Source: a bacterium
GTDB lineage: Bacteria; Sumerlaeota; Sumerlaeia; UBA8349
Reading direction: 5' to 3'
Assembly (NCBI GenBank): GCA_013203855.1
Contig: JABMPG010000239.1
Span: 1-9,065 of the forward strand
DNA: 9,065 nt
Shown: positions 1 to 8,095 of the stretch, in pieces
Layout of the letters: each line of letters begins with the position of its first letter
Position numbering within the stretch: the stretch's first letter is position 1
The notes under the pieces: generated by a model
Told to the model about the DNA's origin: nothing
What the model saw: the letters and a program-made list of their open reading frames with translations, nothing else
Databases searched by the model: none
Program-made: the position numbers and the translations under genes

Positions 1-2
1 AT

Positions 3-3000
3 GACGAGATTCGTAGTCTGGAAAAGATCCTGAGCAACAAAAAAGACGAGTGGACGGCGGAGGACCTGAAAGCGATCTCCAAAGCGAGGGCCCTGATGCT
101 AAGATATCTCAGGACCTATACGGCCTATCATGAGGTGTTCCTCATCGAGGCAAGCAGCGGCAGAACGGTTATACAGGCCAACCCAAGTCTCGAGGGTCGG
201 GACAAGAGAGAATTCCCCTACTTCATCGAGCCCATGCGGACCAGGAAACCATTTATCCAGGATATCTACCATTTGGACGTGGAACAAAAGCCGGCAATGG
301 CCTTTGCCGCCCCCGTCTTTTGTTTGGATCATGATGGCGAGCACTTGGTCGGCGTGCTCGTCATGAGGAACAACCTGGAGCAGAGCTTGTATCCATTGCT
401 TCAGGATCGGACGGGAGTGGGGGAAACCGGCGAGACGCTCATTGTCAACAAGGACGGCTTTGCGGTCAACGCACTTCGGTGGCACGAGAGCGCACCGTTG
501 AAACTCAAGATCAACGCCGCCCCCGCCGTGAGGGCCGTCGGGGGCGAGACGGGCATTGTCGAGTCGAAAGACTACCGCGGCGAAATGGTGTTGGCCGCCT
601 ATACCCATATCCCGCTGATGGGGTGGGGCTTTGTGGCGAAGCGCGATCTGGCCGAGATCTATGCCCCCATCGACGCGATGCTACGCCAGATGGTTATCCT
701 TGTTGTGGTTTCCCTCCTGGTGGTCCTTCTCGTTTCCTTCTTCCTGTCTAAAACCATTGCAGACCCGCTTGCCGGCATCAGCGCTATTGTGCGGCGATTC
801 AGCGAAGGAGACCTCGAAGCCCGTTGTGCAATAGCAGGGGTGGATGAGATGGCTACCTTGGGGACGCTTTTCAACGGGATGGCCGCCACCTTCGCTTCCC
901 AGATGACGATTCAGCAGCGCACTTCCGAGGTGACCGACACGATGGTCGCAGTCGACGAGATGGAGAAGTTTGCCCCAGGCTTGCTCATGAAGTTCATTGA
1001 CATATCAGGCTCTCACTTGGGCGCGTTCTACCTGCGCGGCGAAGACGGACAGACGCTCGAACCCATCGCTTCCGTAGGATTGAGCGATGATTCGGCGGCG
1101 TCTTTCAGCGCCGAAGACCACGAGGGCGAGCTGGGCCAAGCCCTCGCCACGGGCAAGGTCGCCTGTCTCAGGGACATTTCTCCCGATACGGCCTTCACCT
1201 TCAAGACGACCAGCGGCACGGCGGTTCCCAGGGAAATCATGACCATACCCCTAATCGTTGATGAGCGCGTCATGGCCGTGGTCTCGCTGGCTACGCTCAG
1301 CGCCTATTCCGATACCCACCGCGAGATTATCGACCGGGCACATGTTGGAATGAACATCGCGCTGTCGAGTCTGATGGCGAACCAGAAGACACGCGGCCTT
1401 GCTCGCGAACTGATGGGTAGAAACGAGGAGTTGGAGGCGCAGGCGCAGGAGATGGAGGAGCAGGCGACCGAACTGAGGTCGCAGGCGGTAGAACTGGAGG
1501 CCCAACGCCTTCAAGTGGAAGAGGCAAACCGCCTGAAGTCGGAATTCCTCTCGAACATGAGCCACGAACTGCGCACGCCGTTGAACAGTGTCATCACGCT
1601 GTCGGAACTGATGAGTTCGCGCGGGGCGGGCAAGGACCCGGAAAAGGATGCCGAGTACCTCCGCATCATCCAACAAAACGGCTATCACCTGTTGAATCTC
1701 ATCAACGACATTCTTGATATCTCGAAGATTGAAGCGGGCCGCATGGACGTGTCGTTGAGCGATTTCCAGGCCGATCACCCGCTCGGACGCGCGCTCGATA
1801 CGGCGCGCCCTCTCGCTGCGAAAAAGGGACTGGGCCTGGATGTGCAGGCCCAAGACGTCCCGGCCATGCACTCGGACGAGGACAAGGTCTATCAGATACT
1901 GCTCAACCTGGTTTCGAATGCGGTTAAATTCACGAAGAAGGGCTCTATCGACGTGACCGTTTCGACGAGTGACGAGCGCGTTGTTTACGCCGTGAAAGAC
2001 ACCGGGCTCGGGATAGCCCCCTCTGACTTGGGGCGCATTTTCGGCGAGTTTCGGCAGGTGGATGGTTCGACCACCCGGCAATACGAGGGGACGGGACTTG
2101 GCCTGGCTATCTGTCAGCGGCTTGCCCATCTTCTTGGGGGCGAGATCGGCGTGGTGAGTACGCCGGGCGAGGGCAGTACCTTCTCCTTGGTTCTTCCGGT
2201 TCGTAGCCTCGAGTTGGCCAGCGGCGCGCCGGTCCCCCAGTTGCGTCCCACGCCGAATCTCGCGAAACCCCTTTCCGGGCCAAAGCCCCCCACTGGGCGG
2301 ACCATACTGGTTGTGGACGACGAGCCGGCTGTCTGCGAAATGCTCCAAGGCTTCTTCGAGGAATCGGGCTACGATGTTGTTACCGCGCATAGCGGCGCCG
2401 ATGCGCTCCGCCTGGCCAAGGACCTTCATCCCTTCGCCATCACCCTGGATGTCCTGATGCCAGAGATGGACGGTTGGGAAGTTCTCACGAAGCTCAAGGC
2501 GTCGGAAGTCACCGCGAACATCCCCGTAATCATGGTGTCTGTCAGCCCAGACACGGAGACCGGCAGGGCCCTGGGCGCCACGGCATTCGTGGTGAAGCCC
2601 GTGACCAAGGAGCTGCTGTTGGCCGAAATCGGCAAGCTGTCCTGCTGGCGCACCGTTCGCAACATATTGGTGGTCGATGATGACGCGACGGTCAGGGAGT
2701 ATCTCTCCTTTATTCTCGAGGAAAGAGGCTACCGCGTCGTGGCCGTTCCGGGAGGGAAGGAAGCGCTCGAATCCGTGTCCTCGTACCGCCCTGATGCGGT
2801 AGTCCTCGATCTGATGATGCCCGAAGTGGATGGTTTCACGGTGTTGGACAAGCTTCGCGAAGACCCCGCGACCCATGACCTGCCGGTGATCGTGGTGACG
2901 GCCAAGGACTTGACGCCGGAGGAACAGCGGCGTCTGGCGGACACGACGCAGCGCGTGATCGGCAAAGGCGTGATGGAGAAGGAAGATCTCCACCACGAAC

Positions 3001-3887
3001 TCGATGCCACGTTGGTGGAGTTGGGGCAACAGGCCCTCCAACAGGGCGCCAAGGAGAAGCCGCGCGTTCTCGTGGTCGAGGACAATGAGATAAACGCGCT
3101 TCAAGTCCGGACTGCGCTCGAGGAGAACGGCTTCGAGGTCAGCGTCGCTATAGGGGGCGAGGAAGCACTCGCCTCGTTTTCCCAGGTGTTGCCCGATGCG
3201 GTCGTGCTGGACCTGATGATGCCCAAGATAGACGGCTTCGAGGTGCTCGAGCATATTCGCTCGACCCCGTGGACGTGTAAGCTGCCCGTCTTGGTGCTGA
3301 CGGCGAAAGAGCTTACCTGCGAAGACCGGGCGCGTCTTGCCTACAACAACGTGCATGAGCTCATACAGAAGGGTGCATTGCAACGGGACGAACTGGTGGC
3401 GCGGGTGTGGGGGTTGCTTGAGAAGAGCGACGCTTCCGTTGCGCCTATGCCGCCGCAGACGCCGCCCAAGGAGGCCGCGCCGCCACCGCCGGACGCCGAG
3501 ACCACGCAGGCCGCGCCGAGGGGCGAGCGGACCGTCCTCGTCGTCGAGGACAACCCGGACAACATGTTCACTATCACGGAACTCCTCGATGAGATGGGAT
3601 ACGCCTACGTCAAGGCCATGGATGGCGCGCAAGGCGTTGAGATGGCCAAGAAGATCCGGCCTGCTCTTATTCTCATGGACATTCAGTTGCCGGGCTTGAG
3701 CGGGATTGACGCCACGAGGCAGATACGCGAAACAGAAGGGATATCCCAAACACCCATCATCGCAATGACTGCCAAGGCGATGAAGGGGGACAAAGAAGAG
3801 ATTCTGGCGGCGGGGTGCGACGCCTACGCGTCCAAGCCGCTCGCCGCGGAAGAGGTTATGGAGCTAATTCGGAAATGGCTGCGTTGA
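3..3887 (+). CDS. dCache-HAMP-GAF hybrid sensor histidine kinase with four receiver domains (5' end outside window)
   Basis: Membrane sensor kinase that should autophosphorylate on His and pass phosphate to its own receivers. The frame is open to the left edge, so the N-terminus and first membrane helix are missing. The first internal Met is at position 96, and residues below count from it. Seen in order: periplasmic Cache-type region (1-195, with TGETLIVNKDGF at 111-122), membrane helix (about 199-218), HAMP (217-270), GAF-like domain (about 280-428), and a Glu/Gln-rich coiled coil (432-478). The HisKA box is SHELRTP with His490. The HATPase has N604/N608, DTGLG (635-639) and GTGLGL (665-670). 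Four receivers follow, with acceptors Asp785, Asp905, Asp1039 and Asp1195. Receivers 1 and 4 keep the Lys-Pro pair (834-835, 1247-1248). Receivers 2 and 3 have Lys-Gly (957-958, 1092-1093). A Pro/Ala-rich linker (1115-1141) precedes receiver 4. No Hpt or output domain is present. The architecture is secure; the ligand is unknown. Confidence 0.95.
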   Translation, partial: DEIRSLEKILSNKKDEWTAEDLKAISKARALMLRYLRTYTAYHEVFLIEASSGRTVIQANPSLEGRDKREFPYFIEPMRTRKPFIQDIYHLDVEQKPAMAFAAPVFCLDHDGEHLVGVLVMRNNLEQSLYPLLQDRTGVGETGETLIVNKDGFAVNALRWHESAPLKLKINAAPAVRAVGGETGIVESKDYRGEMVLAAYTHIPLMGWGFVAKRDLAEIYAPIDAMLRQMVILVVVSLLVVLLVSFFLSKTIADPLAGISAIVRRFSEGDLEARCAIAGVDEMATLGTLFNGMAATFASQMTIQQRTSEVTDTMVAVDEMEKFAPGLLMKFIDISGSHLGAFYLRGEDGQTLEPIASVGLSDDSAASFSAEDHEGELGQALATGKVACLRDISPDTAFTFKTTSGTAVPREIMTIPLIVDERVMAVVSLATLSAYSDTHREIIDRAHVGMNIALSSLMANQKTRGLARELMGRNEELEAQAQEMEEQATELRSQAVELEAQRLQVEEANRLKSEFLSNMSHELRTPLNSVITLSELMSSRGAGKDPEKDAEYLRIIQQNGYHLLNLINDILDISKIEAGRMDVSLSDFQADHPLGRALDTARPLAAKKGLGLDVQAQDVPAMHSDEDKVYQILLNLVSNAVKFTKKGSIDVTVSTSDERVVYAVKDTGLGIAPSDLGRIFGEFRQVDGSTTRQYEGTGLGLAICQRLAHLLGGEIGVVSTPGEGSTFSLVLPVRSLELASGAPVPQLRPTPNLAKPLSGPKPPTGRTILVVDDEPAVCEMLQGFFEESGYDVVTAHSGADALRLAKDLHPFAITLDVLMPEMDGWEVLTKLKASEVTANIPVIMVSVSPDTETGRALGATAFVVKPVTKELLLAEIGKLSCWRTVRNILVVDDDATVREYLSFILEERGYRVVAVPGGKEALESVSSYRPDAVVLDLMMPEVDGFTVLDKLREDPATHDLPVIVVTAKDLTPEEQRRLADTTQRVIGKGVMEKEDLHHELDATLVELGQQALQQGAKEKPRVLVVEDNEINALQVRTALEENGFEVSVAIGGEEALASFSQVLPDAVVLDLMMPKIDGFEVLEHIRSTPWTCKLPVLVLTAKELTCEDRARLAYNNVHELIQKGALQRDELVARVWGLLEKSDASVAPMPPQTPPKEAAPPPPDAETTQAAPRGERTVLVVEDNPDNMFTITELLDEMGYAYVKAMDGAQGVEMAKKIRPALILMDIQLPGLSGIDATRQIRETEGISQTPIIAMTAKAMKGDKEEILAAGCDAYASKPLAAEEVMELIRKWLR

Positions 3888-3922
3888 CCGCGCACATCCC
3901 AGCAGCCAAGAGCCAGATAGGC

Positions 3923-3949
3923 CGGTTGGCGGACGCCGTTCGCCAACCG
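3923..3949 (+). repeat. Strong intercistronic hairpin between kinase genes 1 and 2
   Basis: Perfect 9-bp inverted repeat: CGGTTGGCG (3923-3931) against CGCCAACCG (3941-3949). Inside it, G3932/T3940 can wobble-pair, and A3933/T3939 and C3934/G3938 can pair. The RNA could therefore form a 12-bp stem with a GCC triloop. No run of T follows, so it does not look like an intrinsic terminator. It lies 35 nt after the first kinase's stop and 35 nt before the next start. Inference: an mRNA-processing or stability element tuning relative expression of the two kinases, or a DNA-level repeat. The pairing is seen directly; the role is unproven. Confidence 0.6.
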
Positions 3950-3984
3950 CACACGGCAAGGACCCAGGTGAAAAGGGAGACGAA

Positions 3985-5943
3985 ATGGCAGAGATAATCA
4001 TACTGGCCGTGGACGACAAGGCCGAGAATCTTTTTCTGATTGAGGAGCTGGTTGCCGAGCATCTTCCCGATTGCCGTGTCGTGAAGACCCAAAGCCCTGA
4101 AGAAGGCTTGGAGATTGCCGCCAGGGAAGAAATATCTGTGGCCATTCTCGATGTGCAAATGCCCGGAATCGACGGGATCGAGATGTGCCGGCGCATAAAG
4201 GCAGACGCTGCTTCCGCTCATGTGCCGGTGGTGCTGGTCACCGCCCATAAGAGCGAGTCTGAACTCAGAATCCGGGGGCTCGAGACGGGCGCCGACGACT
4301 TTATCTCGAAGCCAATTGCCAGCGTCGAGATGGTCGCGAAGATCAAGGTCATGCTGCGCATCAAACGCGCCGAGGACGAGTTGCGCGAGGCCAACGCCAG
4401 CCTCGAGGAGAAAGTCGCAGAGAGAACGCGGAGCCTGCGGGAAAAGACCCAGCTGGTCACTGAGATCATTGCAAGCGCCCAGGAAGGCATCGTCGTCTAT
4501 GGTCTTGGCCTTCGGTACGAGGTCTGGAACCCGTTCATGGAGCGACTCACCGGTCGGCCTGCCTCTGAGGTGTTGGGCCGCCATCCCTTGGAGGTCTTTC
4601 CGATTCTGCGGGATACCGGAGTAATGGGGCGAATCGAGCAGGCCTTGGCGGGGGGAACACCAAAGTCTCTTGACGTTTCCTACCCGTTACCAGATGGCCG
4701 GCCGGGATGGTTCTCGGATAGAAGTGGCCCGCTTCGTAACGCCAAGGGCGAGATTATCGGCGTCATCGCTACCGTTCGCGATATCACCGAACGCAAGCAG
4801 ATGGAGCAGGAGCTGATCCGCTTGGAGCGCCTACGTGCTGTGGGTGAGCTGTCCGCTGGTGTCAGCCACAATCTCAACAACATCCTCACCAACGTTCTGG
4901 GACCAGCGCAACTCCTTAAACGCAAGACCGATGATCCGGAACTCCTGCGCGAAGTCGACGACATCGTCACCTCTGCCATACGCGCCCGGGATCTCGTTCA
5001 TGAACTCCACCTTTCCGTGCGCACCCAAGGAGAGGAATCGCTCACACCTGTACCCGCCGATCTGGTTGTCCAGCAAGCCGTGCAGACATCCCGTCCCCGG
5101 TGGAAGGATGAACCTGAAGCTCAGGGAATCGCCATCGAGATGATCACCCACTGGGGTGGTGTCCCGTCCATTAAGGGCACCGAAGCAGGTCTCCATGATA
5201 TTCTCACCAACTTCATTTTCAACGCCGTCGATGCCATGCACGAAGGCGGGGTGATCACCATCCAGACACAGACGGTGGAAGACAAGGTCCAGATTACCTT
5301 CAGCGACACGGGTACCGGCATGGATGAGGAGACGCGCAGACGGGTGTTCGAACCTTTTTTCACGACGAAGATGGACGTGGGTTCGGGATTAGGATTATCG
5401 ACTGCGTATAACACGGTGACCGGTTGGGGAGGTACTATCGAGGTAGACAGCACACCGGGAGGAGGGACGACGTTCACGCTACGATTCCCGGTGTGGTCGG
5501 AAGAGGTAGCAGAGACGCCAGAGAAGACCGCTGACGCCTTTCGGACTCGTTCGGGGAGAATACTGGTAGTTGACGATGATAAAGCGATTTGCAGCTTGTT
5601 GTCGCGTTTGCTGGGGGAGCAACACGAAGTGGAAGCGGTTACCGATGGACAACAAGCTCTGGAACGGTTTGCTCCGGGGAAGTATGATGTCGTTTTGATC
5701 GACCTGGGTATGTCGGGGATGCCCGGAGATCGGCTTTTGCGAGAGATGCGGCAGATCGATCCGGCGGTGGCTACGGTGCTGATTACGGGGTGGGATCTAC
5801 CCGAGAGTGATTCGCGTGTGGTTCAGTTTGACTTCCAGATACGAAAACCGTTCACCGATCTCGATGAAGTCGAGGATATCGTGGCTCGCGCTATTGAGTT
5901 GCATCCGACGTTGAACGAGAAGACGGAGATTTATGAAATCTGA
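3985..5943 (+). CDS. Soluble REC-PAS-histidine kinase-REC hybrid protein, HNLNN H-box type
   Basis: Cytoplasmic hybrid kinase of 652 residues. No signal peptide or membrane helix is visible. Start ATG has GGGAG (3975-3979) five bases upstream. Domains: N-terminal receiver (4-125; Asp10/Asp11, acceptor Asp56, Thr86, Lys109-Pro110), coiled linker (126-157), PAS (about 158-270, ending in the typical RDITERK), dimerisation/H-box region (SHNLNNIL, His295), and HATPase. The HATPase has N409/N413, DTGTG (441-445), FEPFFTTK (455-462) and GSGLGL (466-471). The C-terminal receiver spans about 523-640 (Asp530/Asp531, acceptor Asp573, Thr601, Lys621-Pro622). The residue after the phospho-His is Asn where most families have an acidic residue. 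A receiver ahead of a PAS suggests the protein both receives phosphate from another kinase and signals itself, which is inference. The catalytic core is a clear paralogue of the next gene's. No output domain is present. Confidence 0.94.
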   Translation: MAEIIILAVDDKAENLFLIEELVAEHLPDCRVVKTQSPEEGLEIAAREEISVAILDVQMPGIDGIEMCRRIKADAASAHVPVVLVTAHKSESELRIRGLETGADDFISKPIASVEMVAKIKVMLRIKRAEDELREANASLEEKVAERTRSLREKTQLVTEIIASAQEGIVVYGLGLRYEVWNPFMERLTGRPASEVLGRHPLEVFPILRDTGVMGRIEQALAGGTPKSLDVSYPLPDGRPGWFSDRSGPLRNAKGEIIGVIATVRDITERKQMEQELIRLERLRAVGELSAGVSHNLNNILTNVLGPAQLLKRKTDDPELLREVDDIVTSAIRARDLVHELHLSVRTQGEESLTPVPADLVVQQAVQTSRPRWKDEPEAQGIAIEMITHWGGVPSIKGTEAGLHDILTNFIFNAVDAMHEGGVITIQTQTVEDKVQITFSDTGTGMDEETRRRVFEPFFTTKMDVGSGLGLSTAYNTVTGWGGTIEVDSTPGGGTTFTLRFPVWSEEVAETPEKTADAFRTRSGRILVVDDDKAICSLLSRLLGEQHEVEAVTDGQQALERFAPGKYDVVLIDLGMSGMPGDRLLREMRQIDPAVATVLITGWDLPESDSRVVQFDFQIRKPFTDLDEVEDIVARAIELHPTLNEKTEIYEI

Positions 5944-5957
5944 GGGCTGCGAGGGCA

Positions 5958-7847
5958 ATGTCAGATAATAGATCGACTGGTATCGTAAACCGTATACTTC
6001 CTGCCGGGCTGGTCCTGGTTGGATTGTACCTGGTCAGCCGCTATGGCTATCTTCTCTTCCACAGCCTTGCGGAACTGTTTGCCGTTGTGGTGGCCTGTGG
6101 CATTTTCATAATCGCCTGGAATACGCGACGACTGACCGATACCCCCTTCTTTTTATTTATCGGCATCGCCTATCTGTTCGTCGGTGGGATAGATCTTCTC
6201 CACATGCTCGCTTATTCTGGCATGAATGTCTTCTCAGGATACGACGCCAACCTGCCAACACAGCTCTGGATCGTCGCTCGGTACACGGAAAGCCTGTCAC
6301 TGTTGATGGCTCTTCTGTTTTTCGACCGAAAGATCAAGTCCGGCTTTGTGGTTTTCTGCTACATCTTCATTCTTTCCCTCCTGGGGGGACTCATATTCTA
6401 CTGGAAGACCTTTCCAGCCTGTTTTGTTGAGGGGGTGGGGCTGACCTCGTTCAAGATAGGCAGCGAGTATGTCATCTGTCTGCTCTTCCTGAGTTCCATC
6501 GGTCTGCTTTGGCAACGGCGGAAGGCGCTGGACGGAAAGATTCTTCAGTGGTTGATCGCCGCCCTCCTGGTATCAATCGGAACTGAACTCTCCTTTACCC
6601 TCTACCAGGATCCCTACGGTTTTTACAACCTGGTTGGCCACTTTCTCAAGGTGGTGTCTTTCTATCTGGTGTATGTGGCTGTGATCGAGACGAACCTCAT
6701 TGATCCCTATAGCCTATTGCTCAGAACTGTCAACCAAAGGGAGAAAGAAGTTCGGGAAGCACACATCCTGCTGGAAAAAACCTTCGCCAGTCTGGAGGAC
6801 GCTGTTCTGGTCGTAGATCCGAATACACGCGCCACCCTCGCCTGCAATCTCGCCGTGGAGCGCATCTTGGGCTATACCAGAGAGGAGATCGTCGGGAATA
6901 ACACGGAGTTTTTGCATGTGAACCGCGCGATGTATGAGGAATTCGGTCGTAGGATTTTTGCCGCGCTGGATACGCACGGCGTGTATCAAGACGAGTTTCA
7001 GATGCGGAGGAAAGACGGAATTCTCTTCCCCACGGAACACACGGTGACCGAGATACGAAATGAATCAGGGAATCGAACGAGTGTGGTTAGCGTGGTACGC
7101 GATATCACGGAGCGCAAGCGGATGGAGCAGACGCTCATCCGCTCGGAGCGTCTGCTGGTTTCCTCTGAGCTTTCGGCCGGTATATGTCACAATCTCAACA
7201 ACATTCTCACCAGTATTTTAGGGCCTGCCATGCTGCTCAAACGCAAGGCTCGAGATCCGCAACTTCTCCAAGACGTCGAGATGATTATCTCTTCCTCCAA
7301 ACGCGCCGCTGATCTTGTGAAGAAGCTCCATGTTTCCGTGCGTGGGCAGACCGGGGAACCGTATTGTGTAAACCTCAATGAAGCGATTGAACAGACCATA
7401 CGATTGACCCAATCCCGTTGGGAGGAGCAACCTGCTGCCCAGGGAATCGATATCGATCTGCGCGCTGAATTGGGTGGAGTACCGCCCATCCGCGGTACAG
7501 AACCGGATGTGCAAACGATGATCGCCAATCTGATCTTCAACGCGGTGGAAGCGATGCCGGAAGGGGGGCAAATAAGACTTCAAACACGGATTGAGGATGA
7601 TTACGTCCGGTTTTCGTTCCGTGATACAGGAATCGGCATGGAGGAGGAACTGCGCCGAAGAGTATTCGAACCGCTTTTCACGACAAAGATGGATATTGGC
7701 AGTGGATTGGGATTATCGTCGCTCCATGGAACATTGACGCAATGGGGTGGGAAGGTCGAGGTTGAGAGTGCTCCTGGAGAGGGAACAACGTTTACGCTGT
7801 ATTTCCCGGTGTGGACGGAGCCAGACGAGATGGGTGAGGAGGAGTAA
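5958..7847 (+). CDS. MASE3-PAS membrane sensor histidine kinase without receiver
   Basis: Integral-membrane kinase of 629 residues. Residues 13-245 form about seven to eight hydrophobic helices and match the MASE3 sensor module, including GGIDLLHMLAYSGM (76-89) and DANLPTQLWIVARY (96-109). A short coiled linker (256-275) leads to a PAS domain (about 272-385, ending RDITERK). The kinase core follows: CHNLNNIL with His411, HATPase N524/N528, DTGIG (556-560), FEPLFTTK (570-577) and GSGLGL (581-586). It ends just after the HATPase with an acidic tail and has no receiver, so it must phosphorylate another protein. The preceding gene's two receivers are the nearest candidates, which is inference. 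The start lies 14 bases after the upstream stop. GAGGG (5951-5955) is only two bases from the ATG, and TGAGGG overlapping the previous stop is an alternative, so translational coupling is likely. MASE3 ligands are not generally known. Confidence 0.93.
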   Translation: MSDNRSTGIVNRILPAGLVLVGLYLVSRYGYLLFHSLAELFAVVVACGIFIIAWNTRRLTDTPFFLFIGIAYLFVGGIDLLHMLAYSGMNVFSGYDANLPTQLWIVARYTESLSLLMALLFFDRKIKSGFVVFCYIFILSLLGGLIFYWKTFPACFVEGVGLTSFKIGSEYVICLLFLSSIGLLWQRRKALDGKILQWLIAALLVSIGTELSFTLYQDPYGFYNLVGHFLKVVSFYLVYVAVIETNLIDPYSLLLRTVNQREKEVREAHILLEKTFASLEDAVLVVDPNTRATLACNLAVERILGYTREEIVGNNTEFLHVNRAMYEEFGRRIFAALDTHGVYQDEFQMRRKDGILFPTEHTVTEIRNESGNRTSVVSVVRDITERKRMEQTLIRSERLLVSSELSAGICHNLNNILTSILGPAMLLKRKARDPQLLQDVEMIISSSKRAADLVKKLHVSVRGQTGEPYCVNLNEAIEQTIRLTQSRWEEQPAAQGIDIDLRAELGGVPPIRGTEPDVQTMIANLIFNAVEAMPEGGQIRLQTRIEDDYVRFSFRDTGIGMEEELRRRVFEPLFTTKMDIGSGLGLSSLHGTLTQWGGKVEVESAPGEGTTFTLYFPVWTEPDEMGEEE

Positions 7848-7928
7848 ATCTTTTTTGTCGCATAACGGGTTCTATGTCAATCTGATAAACTAAAAACCAT
7901 CCTCTCCCCACCACCAGAAACAGAAATT

Positions 7929-7964
7929 AAGGGCATCCATATCGCATGGGTGCCCTTTTTCTTT
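7929..7964 (+). terminator. Intrinsic terminator of the kinase cluster
   Basis: The arms AAGGGCATCCAT (7929-7940) and ATGGGTGCCCTT (7946-7957) pair over 12 bp with one T-G wobble and a five-base loop. A T-rich tract (TTTTTCTTT, 7956-7964) follows directly. It lies 81 bp after the MASE3 kinase stop and is the first good stop signal after the three kinase genes. It marks the end of their shared transcript. Confidence 0.85.
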
Positions 7965-7984
7965 GCTCGAAGAGAAGGCCACAC

Positions 7985-8011
7985 GGGCAACGGGTGTTCG
8001 CGTTGTTGCCC
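7985..8011 (+). repeat. Short inverted repeat upstream of the small orphan gene
   Basis: GGGCAAC (7985-7991) pairs perfectly with GTTGCCC (8005-8011). Two more G-T wobble pairs are possible inside the 13-base spacer. It ends about 25 bases before an AAGGAG sequence (8037-8042). It could be an operator or a leader hairpin of the downstream small gene, but a 7-bp repeat of this kind can also arise by chance. Confidence 0.35.
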
Positions 8012-8080
8012 TCGAAGCATTGATAAAAACCGATTGAAGGAGACGTGGACTTCCCTACCATAAATGACTGCACTAAAATC

Positions 8081-8086
8081 GGGAGA
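8081..8086 (+). promoter_or_regulatory. Shine-Dalgarno candidate that decides the start of the small orphan gene
   Basis: GGGAGA lies nine bases before ATG 8096, with a second ATG directly after it at 8099. The rival signal, AAGGAG at 8037-8042, is stronger in sequence but only two bases from the in-frame GTG at 8045, which is too close for normal initiation. I therefore prefer the ATG start, with limited certainty. Confidence 0.45.
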
Positions 8087-8095
8087 CGACAAATA

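Noticed and set aside
1251..3749. An 832-codon open frame on the minus strand opposite the first kinase gene.
   Set aside because: It is opposite a kinase whose every domain is recognisable. Its translation is rich in His, Arg and Leu with no recognisable motif, as expected when the complementary strand of a codon-biased GC-rich gene happens to lack stops.
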